In this document: positions 47,536 through 59,350 of the stretch, in pieces
Layout of the letters: every line of letters starts with the position of its first letter
Position numbering within the stretch: the stretch's first letter is position 1
From: Xiphophorus maculatus
Taxonomy: Eukaryota; Chordata; Actinopteri; Cyprinodontiformes; Poeciliidae
Length of the DNA: 64,000 bases
NCBI RefSeq assembly: GCF_002775205.1
Contig: NC_036456.1
Span: forward strand, 12,365,463 to 12,429,462
Direction: 5' to 3'
Position numbers and translations under genes: made by a program
The notes under the pieces: model-generated
What the model saw: only the letters and a program-made list of their open reading frames with translations
Told to the model about the DNA's origin: nothing
The model's database searches: none

Positions 47536-49264
47536 CCTTTTTAACAACATAAACCGCTTATGTGACGTCTTTAAACTCAGAGCTGCTGCTCAGGTAATCA
47601 GTTCTGATTAGATTCGGCTGTGAGGCTCCTGCAGACAAACGGCATCAGAGAGCCAAACAATGCCTCCTCTTGCTGCTTATTTCATCTTTTCTGCCTATTT
47701 TCTGAGAGCTCAGAGCTTCACGCATCAAACCGAACCGGTTTTTCTATTTCACTCTGACTTGGCTGCTTTGGAGGTCAGCTCTCAGGCTCTTGAGGTGAGC
47801 TGTCAGGAGGACAGCATGGAGATCGTGATGAGACCCCACCTGTTGGACCCTCCCCCCCGCAGCTTGTCGGACTGAGGCTCGGACCATCTGGTTCTGGACG
47901 GGATCGCCGCTCCGCAGATGGAGAGTTCATCATCAGGGCTCCTCTGGCTGAGTGTGGGAGCAGAGTGACGGTCGGTGAGACTTTTCCACCCCCCAGGCGC
48001 ATCGGATCGGAGCTGCTCCATGCTGCCCCCAGCTGGTTTTCATCCTGTTATTTCTTGGCGTTTTTTTTTTTTTTTTTGCAGTTTACAGACGATGCAGTGT
48101 TGTACAGCAACATGCTGCTGTTCTTCCCTGGCTCTTCAGCTGGTGAGACGTTCAAGACGGAGGGAGCTGCTGTTCCTGTGCTGTGTCGGTATAAAAGGTG
48201 AAACATTAAGGGACGTGTAATTTAGCCTCACTAAACATTATTTATGCGGCAAAGTTTTATTTGACCAGCTGCTTTTTTCTGCTACTCCACGGGGAATTTA
48301 CATGTGAAATATTTCTCAAAAACACACAAAAAAATATATTAAAGACTGATTATATACCTTGCTGCACAACCCTGCAAAACATTTCGGAAGTACTACAAAA
48401 TATCTTTTACCCAATTCTTTAATGAAAAATTCTGGTTATTTTCCAGAAGGCTACAAGGTGCTGTTCCCAAATATTATTTTCCAGAACTTAAAAGATGCTT
48501 TTGTGATACATTTTACTTTCTCCGGGCTTAGAAGTTGAACTTGGAGCTTACTTTCCCACGCATGGGCCAGGGGTGGATTGGCCAGCGGGAGTAGTGGGAC
48601 ATTTTCCGCAGGCCTGGCCTGCTCAGCGATTGCAGAGGTTCTGGGACTAAAGATTTGATTCAGGCCACTTAATTTGAAATAATAATAATAATAATTTTGT
48701 GAGGATGTCTGACACAGGAATGCAGAAAGATATACACCAGATTGTGCACAAGTGTTATGGCAAAAAGCACATGGATACCAAAATTTGGGTTTTTTGCTAA
48801 AAACAAAAAAAAAAGGACAGATTTGACACATTTATCTAGACATTCGACTCAAACATGTTTAGATGAAGTTGGTGTCTGATGGAGTTCTCCCAACTTTTCC
48901 TATCAGCAACTCAAACACAAAAGCATTGTGTTGGTATGGGTGCAGTCTCAGTGAGAATAGCATTTACAGCCGCCGTTGATGGTAAAGTGCACAACTTCAT
49001 TTAAAATTTAATTCAGTCCTGGTGACTTGAGTTAATTCTCTGGTGGCGGCCTGGGATGGTATCAAATTCCTGGCCTGGATTACTGTTACTGCTGGCTGTG
49101 TGTGCTGGCACCTGTTACTTTTCTGAACGTACGAGGTTGTTTCTTAAAACTTGCCGGGCAGTTTGCCCACACTTAGAAGTAGTCTTCCAAGCGTCGGCAG
49201 TAACAGTCCAGGAATTAACAGGTGCTTTTTTAGAACTTATTTACGTTATTAAAACAGATCTATT

Positions 49265-49467
49265 GGGGCGTGCTGTGGTGGCTTAGGGGACCCATGTTTG
49301 GAGGCCTTGAGTCCTCGATGTGGCCATTGCGGGTTCGATTCCCGGACCTACTGGCATTTGCCGCATGTCTTCCCCCCTCTCCTTCCCCCTTTCCTGTCAG
49401 CCTACTTTCAAATAAGGGACTCTAGAGCCCACAAAAGATCCCTTGGAGGGGTAAAAAAACCCCATAA
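49265..49467 (+). mobile_element. tRNA-derived SINE with 14-bp target duplication
   Basis: It begins GGGGCGTGCTGTGGTGGC and carries a pol III B box GGTTCGATTCC at 49332-49342. It has a CATGTCTTCCCCCCTCTCC body and ends GGAGGGGTAAAAAAACCCC. The duplication AAAACAGATCTATT is perfect at 49251-49264 and 49468-49481. It is intact enough to be a fairly recent insertion in the ZP gene's second intron. Confidence 0.85.
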
Positions 49468-49789
49468 AAAACAGATCTATTAAAGTTCCTGGAAAGACCC
49501 TGGTAGGTTCTGGAAAATATGCTGTGTTCCAAGAAAGTAACTTTGATGTTCCAGGAAAGCACAGGATGTGTTATTTAGTGCTTCTACCTAACTAAAAAAA
49601 AAATTCAATTTCCTAAAATTCTGAATTTCTGTTTTTTAAGCCATTCAATGATACTTTGTAACAATCAGTTTTTCTTATGCCACAAATGTACAAAGCTACT
49701 TTTTAAGGTAAAAAATTAAAATAAAATAATAGTAAGAATATTACTAAGTACTTCCTTACAACAACGCTTCGTTTCTGCATAACCCAAGT

Positions 49790-50060
49790 TCTACCAAGCT
49801 TCATCTGTCAGGCAGACGGCTTCACATTCAAATCTAGAGGATTCTGCATAGCAATGAGCAGATTCTTGACTCTGACTATGATGTATTTAGGGCCACTGGC
49901 TGCAAAACTGCAAATCATCAACCGCCCACCACTCTGCTTCACAGATGGTATGTTTGTGTTGATATGCTCTGTTTGGATTACTGACATGAGTGAATTATGA
50001 CCGAAAGTGTCTACTTTGGTCTCAGTTGTCCTAAATGACATTATCCAGATGTAACCTGCA
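49790..50060. mobile_element. Tc1-family relic (reverse orientation)
   Basis: CACCACTCTGCTTCACAGATGG with neighbouring text resembles the inverted transposase region of the family. It is decayed and intronic in the ZP gene. Confidence 0.35.
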
Positions 50061-50834
50061 AGTGTTATTCTTTTTGCAGAGAACAGACTTTCTCAAGAGG
50101 AAACCCATCTGAACAACATAAACTACTTCAGGCTTTCTCTTATCATAACTTTTAATATTTAACACTGCAACTGACACCTGTTGAGTCTGAGAAGTTTTTT
50201 GTGTGGGACTGATTGTGGATTCTCTCTCCTCCTGTAGAGACTGGAAACTATCTGTAAAATATAGTATTTCGCACCATCATGGTACCATCACCTCATATAG
50301 TGATGTATTCTAGATTTTCATTCTTTTATTTACCTACCCACCTCTAAATCCTTCTCCCAGCTGTATAAAACTATGATAACGACATGTGAAGTTTTCTGTT
50401 TATAACTACAGGAGGTACGCGGTGAGCAGCGGAGCCTTGAGGCCAACCTGGACATCCGTCGTCTCCGTCCACTCGGCTCATCTCAGCCTCGACTTCTACC
50501 TCAGCCTCATGACAGGTGTGCTCCGAAAACTCACGTATGTTGCTGCTTATTATGAAAAGGTTGGGAACCACTGAGACTTTTCTCATCTCATCTGAACAAA
50601 TTAACGGTGAAGAAGCATCTCTCACCTCCCTGTGTTAGGTCTTCATCAGAACTTCATATTCAGGCAACTTTACGCCGTGCTGGAAGTATCATGCTGTGGG
50701 CTTCTCTTTGGTTTGTAGAGAATTATCCGTTCTCCATACTGAGTTCTTGATGTATGAGGTTAAAAAAAGAGTCAGTGAGGTGAATTCATGAATTCCATTT
50801 ATTAATAACAAAATACAGCTGGTCCATTTCTCAT

Positions 50835-50899
50835 GCTAGCTCCTAACTTTAGGAGCTAGCAGGATAAAATGGCAACCAAGAAGAGTTGGTTGCCATTTT
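50835..50899. repeat. Two adjacent perfect hairpins
   Basis: Hairpin 1: GCTAGCTCCTA, 4-base loop, TAGGAGCTAGC (50835-50860). Hairpin 2: AAAATGGCAACCAA, 6-base loop, TTGGTTGCCATTTT (50866-50899). Both are perfect and lie 5 bases apart in ZP intron 50516-51497. Confidence 0.85.
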
Positions 50900-53299
50900 G
50901 TTCAACTCTTCTAAGCCTCTATCTAAGCTATACGTCCCAAAGAGGGTGTTCCCTGGTGTGTCATTTCCTCTACCCATAGCTCGCATTTGCTTTTCCTAAC
51001 ATGTCATTTCCTTTAGGTCTAGCTTAGCAACTTGCTAAAGAGATAGAAGGAAAACGCAGAATTAATTTTTCTCAACAGGTTCTACAGTGTGTCGGTGAGT
51101 TGAATGACACTTTTCAGATTTCTATTTGTATTTTTTTTGTCTCTATCCCTTTTACAAAAGTGCACTACATTTTGTTGCTCTATCAAGTAAAAGCCCAACA
51201 AATACATTGACGATTGGTTTTGCAACGTTAAAATGTGCCTCAATCTAAATGGGTATATTGGTAGAGGTCCTTAGAAAACCTGGAGAAAAATTCTTGAAGA
51301 TCGCCATCACATTCAAAAGATATGAAAGTAAAATATGAATCCATCAGAGGTTTCCCAACAGTATAAATTAAGGAGACCTAATCTGATAGGACATGTCACA
51401 GATTAAACATGTGAGTCATGTTTAATCTGGACTGCAAATATCAGTGGAAGATAAAATAATTATAAGTTTCTTCTTCTCTTTTTTTTTCACCATCAAGATG
51501 ACTGGAGCAGTGAGAGAAACCCACCTGTTTACTTCATGAGTGAGATGGTGAACATCCTGGCCTCAATAGACCACCACCATCATCATCACCCTCCCCTCCG
51601 CCTGTACGCAGGCAGCTGCGTGGCCACCCTGACTCCTAATGTGGACTCTCACCCCAGATACCCCTTCATAGACCACCAGGGGTGAGTCCTGCAATCGTTA
51701 ATGTCTGCCGCGGTTCCTCCATTCGCGATCCATCCGCCTCCTGCTTCTCATTATGTCCGAGCTGCAGGGGTTAAATCTGATAAGGACATGCCTGTTGTTT
51801 GCAGATGTTTCACAGACTCCCAGCTGAGCGGCTCCGGCTCTCGCTTCCTGCCCCGGGTCCGGGACGACCTCCTTCACATTCAGCTGGAGCCTTTCCTCTT
51901 CCATCAGGACCGGAGACACTCTGTCAGTGCCAAATTTAAATGCTTTATCATTTCAGTTCCTGCACAGATTAAAAAAAAAAGAAAAAAGAAATGTACATCC
52001 TACTATCCTCCCTGCAGATTTACATCACTTGCTACCTGGAAGCTGTTCCCCTCTCTAAGAAGGACCCAGAGAAAAAAGCCTCCTCTTTTATAACCGGGAG
52101 GTCAGTTAGTGTTTGGGAAGACGGTCGTTCTTAAAAAATCTATGTGATGCAAAACACATTTGGTTTTGCTTTCAGGTGGAGGTCAGCAGATGGGGACGAT
52201 CATGCGTGCGAGAGCTGCGACAGACCCGGAGAGGCGGCCGAAGGAAGCAGTGCTTATTTCATCCACGAGAGGGCGCAGAGGAGCAACAGAGGGCGCGGAC
52301 TAAATGGTGTAATGTGTGCTGGGTTTCCTCCTGGGTCGCAGTGTGCAGGTCATGTGAACAGCAGACCATAACCGAGATGTCGTTTTATTGCAGAGCTGCT
52401 CAGAGAACCAACTCTGGGTCCAATCACGTTTCTTCCAGGGCGAGATGACGACGGCAGGACTTGATTCTGTGAAGAAGAATTGGATCATGAAATAGTCCTG
52501 CCATCTGAAAGGTGTCTGGCTGGCAATTTAGCTGCAATTTAATAAAAGCAAAAGATGTCAGCGTGTGAAGCAGGATTTATGACCGCTCAAGGATTATTTA
52601 CATGCATCTAAGCCGTGCAGCTGTGTAATTCACCTTGTTTAGATAATTGTTCACTCAAGTATTTCTGAGTGAAAGGAAGCATGAAGCGTTTAGAGATAAA
52701 GAAAACAGATAAGCCCTGTTTGCAAAATGAGACCTAAATGCAGAAAATCATACATTATGAAAATATATTACAGGCTTTTGCAGCTGCTAGAACATTTTCG
52801 TATTGAATCGGGTCCAATCTGATTACAATCTTTAATATGTCTGCGAGGTTACTGGTGTGCTGAACTCTCATTGTGTGTGTGCATGTGTGCTGCAGAATAA
52901 TAGTTCATTATGACAACTGAGAGTGTGAGAACAAAAAAGGCACTACTTTAAAGATGCATAAGCTCACATTTTAATAACAGCTAAAATTATGGTTCAGTTT
53001 CCATGAGTCTAAGCATCTCAGCTGCTGAAGATGTGCATCTGGTGTGGGCATTAGAGGTACAGTCCTTCCAGCTAGCCTAATATGTTATCAATATGCAGAG
53101 AGCGAAGGCCTGACACTTGAAATGTAATTTTCTACTAAAAATTGCATGCAGGCAATCATTTGGGGTTACGATTTTGCAAACACTCGTGGTGATGACCATA
53201 TGTTCAGCTCTAGCAGAGACAGATGGGAAGATGGATGGAAATGAATACGAGGGAATAGTGGAAAAAAAACCCGTTGGCTGCAAAAGATTTCAGACTGTG

Positions 53300-53620
53300 T
53301 AAGAGGTTCCCATTCCAGTAGCATAATGGCTCTAAACATACAGGTAGAGATGCAACAGAATTATTCAGATCAATGCATCCATATGTTAGAATAGTCCAGT
53401 CAAAGTCTAAACTTAAGTCTTATTCAGAATGTGTGACAAGAGTTGAAAATTGATGATAAGAACTGGACAAAATACAGTGAACAGAAGCATGGAAGCTACT
53501 GGCAAGTCCTCCAGCATGGACATGAGAGGACATGGGACTGGTTCGTACTAATATCCAACTCTGTTGCCACGGATACGCTAAGAACAAAGTTCTGCTCCAT
53601 GAGTCCTGACAAGCCATTAT
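53300..53620. mobile_element. Tc1-family relic
   Basis: AGTCCAGTCAAAGTCTAAAC...GAGTTGAAAATTGATG corresponds to the transposase 'QSPDLNPIENLWxDLK' region with many changes. Confidence 0.45.
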
Positions 53621-56008
53621 CTGACTGAATGGCTGAAGCAGTGGCTCGGGGGAGCCGTAACTTTTCTACCTTACCCTCGCAGCCAGCTGTACTGCAACAT
53701 TAACTAGCCTGTAGTACTTGTACAAAAAGACCATCCATTCTCTGTTGCTCTCTTATTTAATGTTTGGTACGTCTTTTCTTCTACTAAATAATGGATGAAC
53801 AAGATGCGACAGGAAATAATGGGGGAAGCAGGGAGGAGTTTGATGTCCATGAGCTGCTTTTTTTTTTTTATCCTCCAAGACATCCCACACTGAGAAATAT
53901 TTGACAGCGTGTAACCATGTCAACATAAGCAGAAGCTGCGGCCCAGCTTTAAATCCAATGTCTCTGAGCTGACTGTGATGAAAAATCAATTTTCTTTGAG
54001 AGTCTTCCTCCCCCTGCAGATCAACAGCCTGCTCTTCATCTCCAACTGTCAACACTCACCAAAGACACAAAGTGAAGAAAACTCTGGAGAAACAAAACAT
54101 TGTGTTTGGACTCATGACAGACAGGAATAATTTTCCGCTCTGCTCTCGGTGCCAACTTGGATTTGTGCAGCCAAAGGCGCTCAGGCACGATCTTTCTGGA
54201 GACATCTCCCTCGTACGGTAAACAAAAAGGTGAAATTATGTCTAGAAAATAGTTCTTTCTTCCTTTCTTTCTGGCAGTATATGGATCCACCTGCAAAGAT
54301 AAACATAGATGGATTGATTTGAACACCACGAACAATTTGATTTAAAAAGATCTAGCAGATTCCATGGTGGGAATGATCTTGATTGATTGAGTTCACTACA
54401 CTGAACTTATTCATTTTACTCTCTTTTTACTTGTACTAAAACTACTTTTATTTTGTATTTTATGCCAGATTTGTAAATACATGCAATGAATACTACCTTA
54501 TTGTTATGGGACAAAATATATGGAGAAAAAAAGGGAAACGGAAACATCTTGATTTCTTTAACAGAAAAAAAAAAATCTAATTTTGCTTCCCAAGTTGCAT
54601 GTTTTATTTACTTTTTCTACTGGCCACACAGATTTGGCTTGGTGCTTATAGCAGTAAATACAGTTACTGTATGAGGAAGTTTGGGAAAATTAAAACAACT
54701 ACTCTATTTAGTATTTGTAAGATTGAAAATACAGGTGTAAATAGAAAGAGTTTCTTCAGTGTGCAGCACTTTGTGAAATTTTATAAAACGATTTAGCAGA
54801 ACGTAAACCTCACCCTGTATCATGTCGAATTGTGTAAAGCTCTTCGTGCTGAAGAAAAGCATTACCGCATCATGATGCATTTACATCCTATTTGAAAAAA
54901 AGAGAAATTGATTCCTTGAATAGCTATAATAGAAAAATATGTTCAGATTTTGAGAGAACCACTATTTTATTTGTAGCTTGAAGTTTTAAAATAAAGAAAA
55001 TGTCTAAGTTTTATAAGAACAGGAAAGAATGAAAACATCTTATTCTATTGATTGTTGATATTTGTGGGAAATTCTGTTCGAACCTGTTTGTAGTTTGTGA
55101 TGTAAAGATACAAAAAAAATCACAAAAGATTTGTATTTCTCGCAAGGTTTTTGTCATTATCCAAATACTGCGTGAACACGGAGAGAAACGACTAAAAACA
55201 CGCTTTACTGTTTAGATTTTTTGAGCCCCTGTGGAGGGAAGACAGAGCCACCTGCTGCTCCGGAGCCGCATGTTTTACACCACCGCTATATCACATAAAA
55301 CCGCATAAAACATCACATAAAATGGTTACTATGTGACAAAGCGTGACAAAGGTGAAGGGTGATGAATACTCTTAGAAGGCTATATAGATTTTGTAGGAAT
55401 TTCAAGCTGCTCTTGAGGGCCCCCTGCAGGTTTAGGAAGGGTTAGCTGCGGCATGGATTGCTTGTTTCTCAGGCCTGTTCAGAACCTCGACTACACAGAC
55501 CGTGGAAGTTGACTTATCTTATGTTTGGACGAATTAATTAAATTGTTCATCAAACCTCCAACCACCATAGCCCTGCTCTTGCTCCGCGTTAAGAAATCTC
55601 GTTCTGTCACAGAGGTTTATTGCTGTATTTTATGACTACATAGTGCTGGTACTTTGTTTATTATTACTTTTTGGTCTCTTAGCACCTCAGAGCCTCCGGG
55701 TGTGAAGTTTGGCAGTGCGAAGCACCTGTCAGCAGCAGCCACCTCAAAGAATCTGATTAAAGCGGTTAAACAATACCTTACATCATTTTTACAGAGGCCT
55801 TCTGTTATCAATTAGCGTGTGCTTTATTAAAACCTTTATCAAACCGTGCCAATCCACCTCCACCATCACCGCCAGCCACCTCACGTCTCTTGCGTCTCTG
55901 TATTTATGTTGCCAAAGCGCGTTATTGACACAAAGACGTGCTATTTCACCCCTCAATTTAGTTTATTGCTCTTGTTCCTGGTCCAAACATTTCTTAAGTG
56001 CACTGTAA

Positions 56009-56030
56009 GCACACACACACACACACACAC
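56009..56030. repeat. (CA)n microsatellite
   Basis: About eleven CA units. Confidence 0.9.
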
Positions 56031-56729
56031 GGCACACCTGGGGAAACATTCCCCGAGGGAAGCCATCAATCAGTTTTATGTCCTTCTCTGGGAAAGTTTC
56101 CTCCTCTCCAATCAAGCCCTCTCCACCCCCCCATGCTTCGATTCCTCTTCTTATATTTCCATCTGTATCAGTTTTGCTTCACATCTGAGAACCATCCAGG
56201 CCAGCCAATTAGCTTCAAACATTTTCTTTTTCTCTTGTTTTGCCTCTCTGGAGGATAATTGGAGCAAAGCGGAGGGCGAGACGTCAGCTCGGTCAGTGCT
56301 TCGAGTTTCCTGTGTGTCCAGAATTTGCCCGCCAGGTGCTAATAAAGAGGATGTGTTTGGTGTAAAATAAAATTGCATAACAAGCAATGAAACATTGAGC
56401 CCAGATTTAAGTTTTTTTGTTTTTTTTTCTTGTTTCATTTTTTAAAAGGGAAAAGCTGCCAGGCGAGGAAAATAAAATCCTTTTTTTGTTGTTGTTTTAA
56501 TGCTGATCAAAAATGTTCACGGTGTTTTTTTCTTTTTTCAACCTTCTCTTGGTTTCACCACATCCCAAAATGACGGGGAAAAGAAAGCTATAAAAACATA
56601 AACCCTGAGAGTTCAATACAAAGATACCGGAATAATAGCAGCATTTACGTTGAGTTGGCACTTCTACTGCACTAATATAACAACCTTAATAGACGCATTC
56701 TGATATTTACACAATGCAACCCTTGCAGA

Positions 56730-57130
56730 AGTGTTCACATCACGTTTTCTCGTGTTACGACCACAAGCTTCCATGTAGTTTATTGGGATTTTATGTGACA
56801 GACCAACAGAGCGTTGCTTTGAAGTGGAAGGAACTGACAGATGGTTTTCAGCAGTTTCTACCATAAAAATCTACAAGGTGTGGTGTGCATCTGTATTCGT
56901 ATTAGGGGCAGCTGAATAAAGGGGGCTAAATATGCAAAAAAAGACAATTTGAAAGAATGCACTACATTGTGTTCTATTGCATAAACCTTCCAAAAATTAC
57001 ATTGATTTTGTCTTTTGTTACAGAACACCTCATTTACTTTAATGTATTTGTTTCTTTTTAACAGTAGCATTATTGTTGCCTTATATGTTTTAGTCTATCT
57101 GTAGGCGTGATGCAAATATGTGGGTCTGTA
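56730..57130. mobile_element. Tc1-family relic
   Basis: GTTACGACCACAAGCTTCCATG and TTATTGGGATTTTATGTGACAGACCAAC are close matches to the family's start. ACAAGGTGTGGTGTGCATCTG follows. There is no frame. Confidence 0.5.
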
Positions 57131-57664
57131 TAAATCTGCATATGTGTGCATATATACTTTAATGAACAATTACTATTAAAGGAATCAGAAGAAAATGTAA
57201 TAATGTAGGATTGTTTGATTTGGAGGGGAAAAAAGTGAAGTTGATTCAGATAAATTTAGAAAGAAGAAACTGTCACAGAAGTAGAAGGTCTTTGATAAAT
57301 TAATGCAGGAAAAAATATTCCCCCTCTTAACAATAAATAGGCAAAAATATGTGGAATGTAAGGCAGATACTTGCAAATACAAATGTTTAAAGTTTACTAA
57401 TAACATCTTGGATATTAGATTACATTTATGTTGGAATTATGGTAAGTTTATGTGACTATAAAAAAAATCAAGTTTATTCGGAAATGCTGAACATTTCTCC
57501 ACAGAAAAGTTCTTCATTCACGTTCTTCTGCACGTCCTTGCTAATTCATTTTGACAATGACTGGGTCTGCTGCTCTCACGCATTTAAAAGATAAAAAAAA
57601 GCTCTATGGTTAATTAAAACGCAACTCAGAAAACAGCTTTGCAGAAAACGTGAATTCGGGGGCT

Positions 57665-57685
57665 GGGGGGGGGGGGGGGGGGGGG
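57665..57685 (+). repeat. Homopolymer G21
   Basis: 21 consecutive G residues, preceded by GGGGGCT. Potential G-quadruplex and a likely assembly or polymerase trouble spot. Confidence 0.95.
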
Positions 57686-57699
57686 TGATGCCTGCAGCA

Positions 57700-58089
57700 T
57701 GTGTGTGTTGTTCCTCAACGTCCTGAGGAAAATTCAAACCCCTTCAGCACATATTCAGATCCGAGTTCAGATTTATGGACGCTTGGTCCTGCGTGTGCGC
57801 CAGTTTGAGGCGCGGCGTCTCGAGGTGGAGACTCTTGGCTCAGTTGGTGTAAGGAGAGACACCTCCCAGCTTATCCCGTTAATTTCCAACTGCCCTCCTC
57901 CTCCTCCTCGTCCTCCCTCCACACACACGCGGCTTGTTGCCCCCCCCCCCGTCCCTCCTTTCTCGGTGCGCTCCTCTTCTGTAAAGTGCGCACACTTTGC
58001 TGCGCCGCTCTCGGTGATCAGGAGGCGCCGCGGGAGCAGAGGGAGAAGGAAGAATAAAAAAAGAAAAAAAAAAAAGCTGGGACCCACAT
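57700..58089 (+). other. Possible 5' exon and CpG promoter of an unseen gene
   Basis: A GC/CpG-rich stretch (CGCGGCGTCTCGAGG, GCGCCGCTCTCGG, GGCGCCGCGGGAGC) ends in CACATG followed by a good donor GTGAGC at 58090. This looks like a first exon whose start codon or UTR is split by an intron. I find no downstream exon to join, so the gene is unnamed and the call is tentative. Confidence 0.25.
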
Positions 58090-58849
58090 GGTGAGCATCT
58101 CCGTCCGGATTCTCGGGCCCTTTTTCACTTGAAAATGTGATGGATTTGAAATGTTTGTCAGCGTCTCTCTCTGCTGGAGCGACTCGGCGGAAACGGAGCG
58201 CATGTGCGGCGAGTCTTTAGGAAAATGAAGGGAAATGAGACGCGGACTGTTCTTCCGTATGTTGCCCTTAAGTTTGTGTTCGGTTACGATAATCTGGATA
58301 AATGATTTAGCTTAGAAAATGCGTTGCCTTATTTTCCACAAAGTTGCTTGATTTATTATTATAATTGTTATACAAGCAATAATAGTAATTGTTAATATTA
58401 TTAGATCTTATTTTTAATTTCGCCCATTCTAATGTATATATAAGAAAGCAAGATACATAATTAGGCTAAATGCATGCAAGTAATCATCTTAACTAATTTG
58501 ACTTACAGCTCTTTACTTGTTTTCTTTAAAATATATATTTTTTAAAACCTTTTCGATTTATTACATTTTAATTTATATATATATATATAATTATTCATTA
58601 CTGCAAGATGAAAATAAAATAAAAATAATTACATTTAATAACCCTGGTTAGCGCCAGTCTCTTCGGTTAATTGCCCCAAATTCGTCCAACAAATTCTGGA
58701 AAAAAAAAAAAAAAAAACCAACAAAACAAAGCAAAAACAAAACACGTGATTTCAGCTGTTTGACCAACCTGACCCAACCCCACTCTACAAATATTATCCT
58801 TTCTCTCTGCTATAAAGCTAATTGGCTGCAGCCAATTTCTGCTCAACAA

Positions 58850-59020
58850 GCCGCAATTAGCCGCAGTTTTCCCGGGGCTTCACTCTCAGCTCCTGCCAAA
58901 GTAATCCTGACTAAATATGATGAACAGCTTCTAACGAGCCGCGCTCGGACCCGGGTTTGAGCGCGGCGCGCTCTCTCCAAGTGGCTGCAGGCTGTTTTCT
59001 CATTAGCATCCGCCCTCGTT
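58850..59020. promoter_or_regulatory. Candidate conserved non-coding element
   Basis: A unique, low-repeat, mixed-composition block contains CAATTAGC homeobox-type cores, CTCATTAGCATCC and GCGCGGCGCGCTC. It is not open in a convincing frame. Judged only by its contrast with the surrounding AT-rich repeat DNA. Confidence 0.25.
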
Positions 59021-59239
59021 TCCACGAGAAACTCAAACTTTACAACGTTTGCACTGCGCTGGAATGTAAATGCGCACAACAAAACCATCCACCCAGTTTT
59101 GTTTTTCTTTTCCTTCTTTCTCTCCTCTACATGAAACATATTTCTGTTCATAAATTGACAACTGATTGGCTGTATTTTTTTTGTTTTGTTTTGTTTTATT
59201 TTTTTCATTTTTCAAATTCTCAACAACAGCCTCACAAAC

Positions 59240-59350
59240 CCTGCAGGCGTCTCTGATTTTAATTACCCGCCTGCCAATTTCAGCGACGCAAAATTACAAC
59301 CGCCGAGCCTTTTATTTATTGTTTAATTATTCGCCCACAAGTTGTCTTTG
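59240..59350. promoter_or_regulatory. Candidate conserved non-coding element
   Basis: TTTTAATTACCCGCCTGCC and TTTATTGTTTAATTATTCGCC carry several TAATTA homeodomain cores in unique sequence. There is no coding signal. Confidence 0.25.

Larger units (their letters stand above)
47660..52464 (+). pseudogene. ZP3-like zona pellucida glycoprotein gene with frame break in exon 1
   Basis: ZP3-type proteins polymerise through a ZP domain into the egg envelope. Exons: 47660-47974 (or -47970), 48089 (or 48082)-48197, 50412-50515, 51498-51681, 51805-51922, 52018-52100, 52176-52306, 52394-52464. Both donor/acceptor pairs for intron 1 keep phase. The signal peptide is LAAYFIFSAYFLRAQS. ZP-N begins LEVSCQEDSMEIVMRPHLLD; ZP-C includes YAGSCVATLTPNVDSHPRYP, CFTDSQLSGSGSRF and YITCYLEAVPL. 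Exon 1 shifts frame at a 7-C run (47852-47858): the open frame meets TGA at 47873, while the ZP sequence continues in another frame (LVGLRLGPSG, IIRAPLAECGSRVT). All later exons are open, so this may be an assembly or homopolymer error rather than a dead gene. There is no C-terminal membrane anchor, as in fish egg-coat ZP3. An AATAAA signal is at 52541-52546. Confidence 0.8.
52547..57640. other. Intergenic DNA right of ZP gene
   Basis: I see no supported exon. It holds Tc1 relics (53300-53620, 56730-57130) and a CA microsatellite (56009-56030). Two higher-complexity blocks (53870-54220 and 55840-56350) are possible conserved non-coding elements. Confidence 0.5.

Noticed and set aside
49265-49342. 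tRNA-like sequence with B box
   Set aside because: It is the head of a SINE with target duplications; it does not fold as a functional tRNA and lacks a clear anticodon arm.
55846-56370. 174-residue + strand frame spanning a CA repeat
   Set aside because: No domain, low-complexity His/Thr run from the microsatellite and no splice-consistent neighbours.
57699-58094. 131-residue + strand frame in CpG-rich DNA
   Set aside because: Composition-driven (Pro/Arg/Lys runs over C- and A-tracts); no homology. Treated only as a possible UTR exon.
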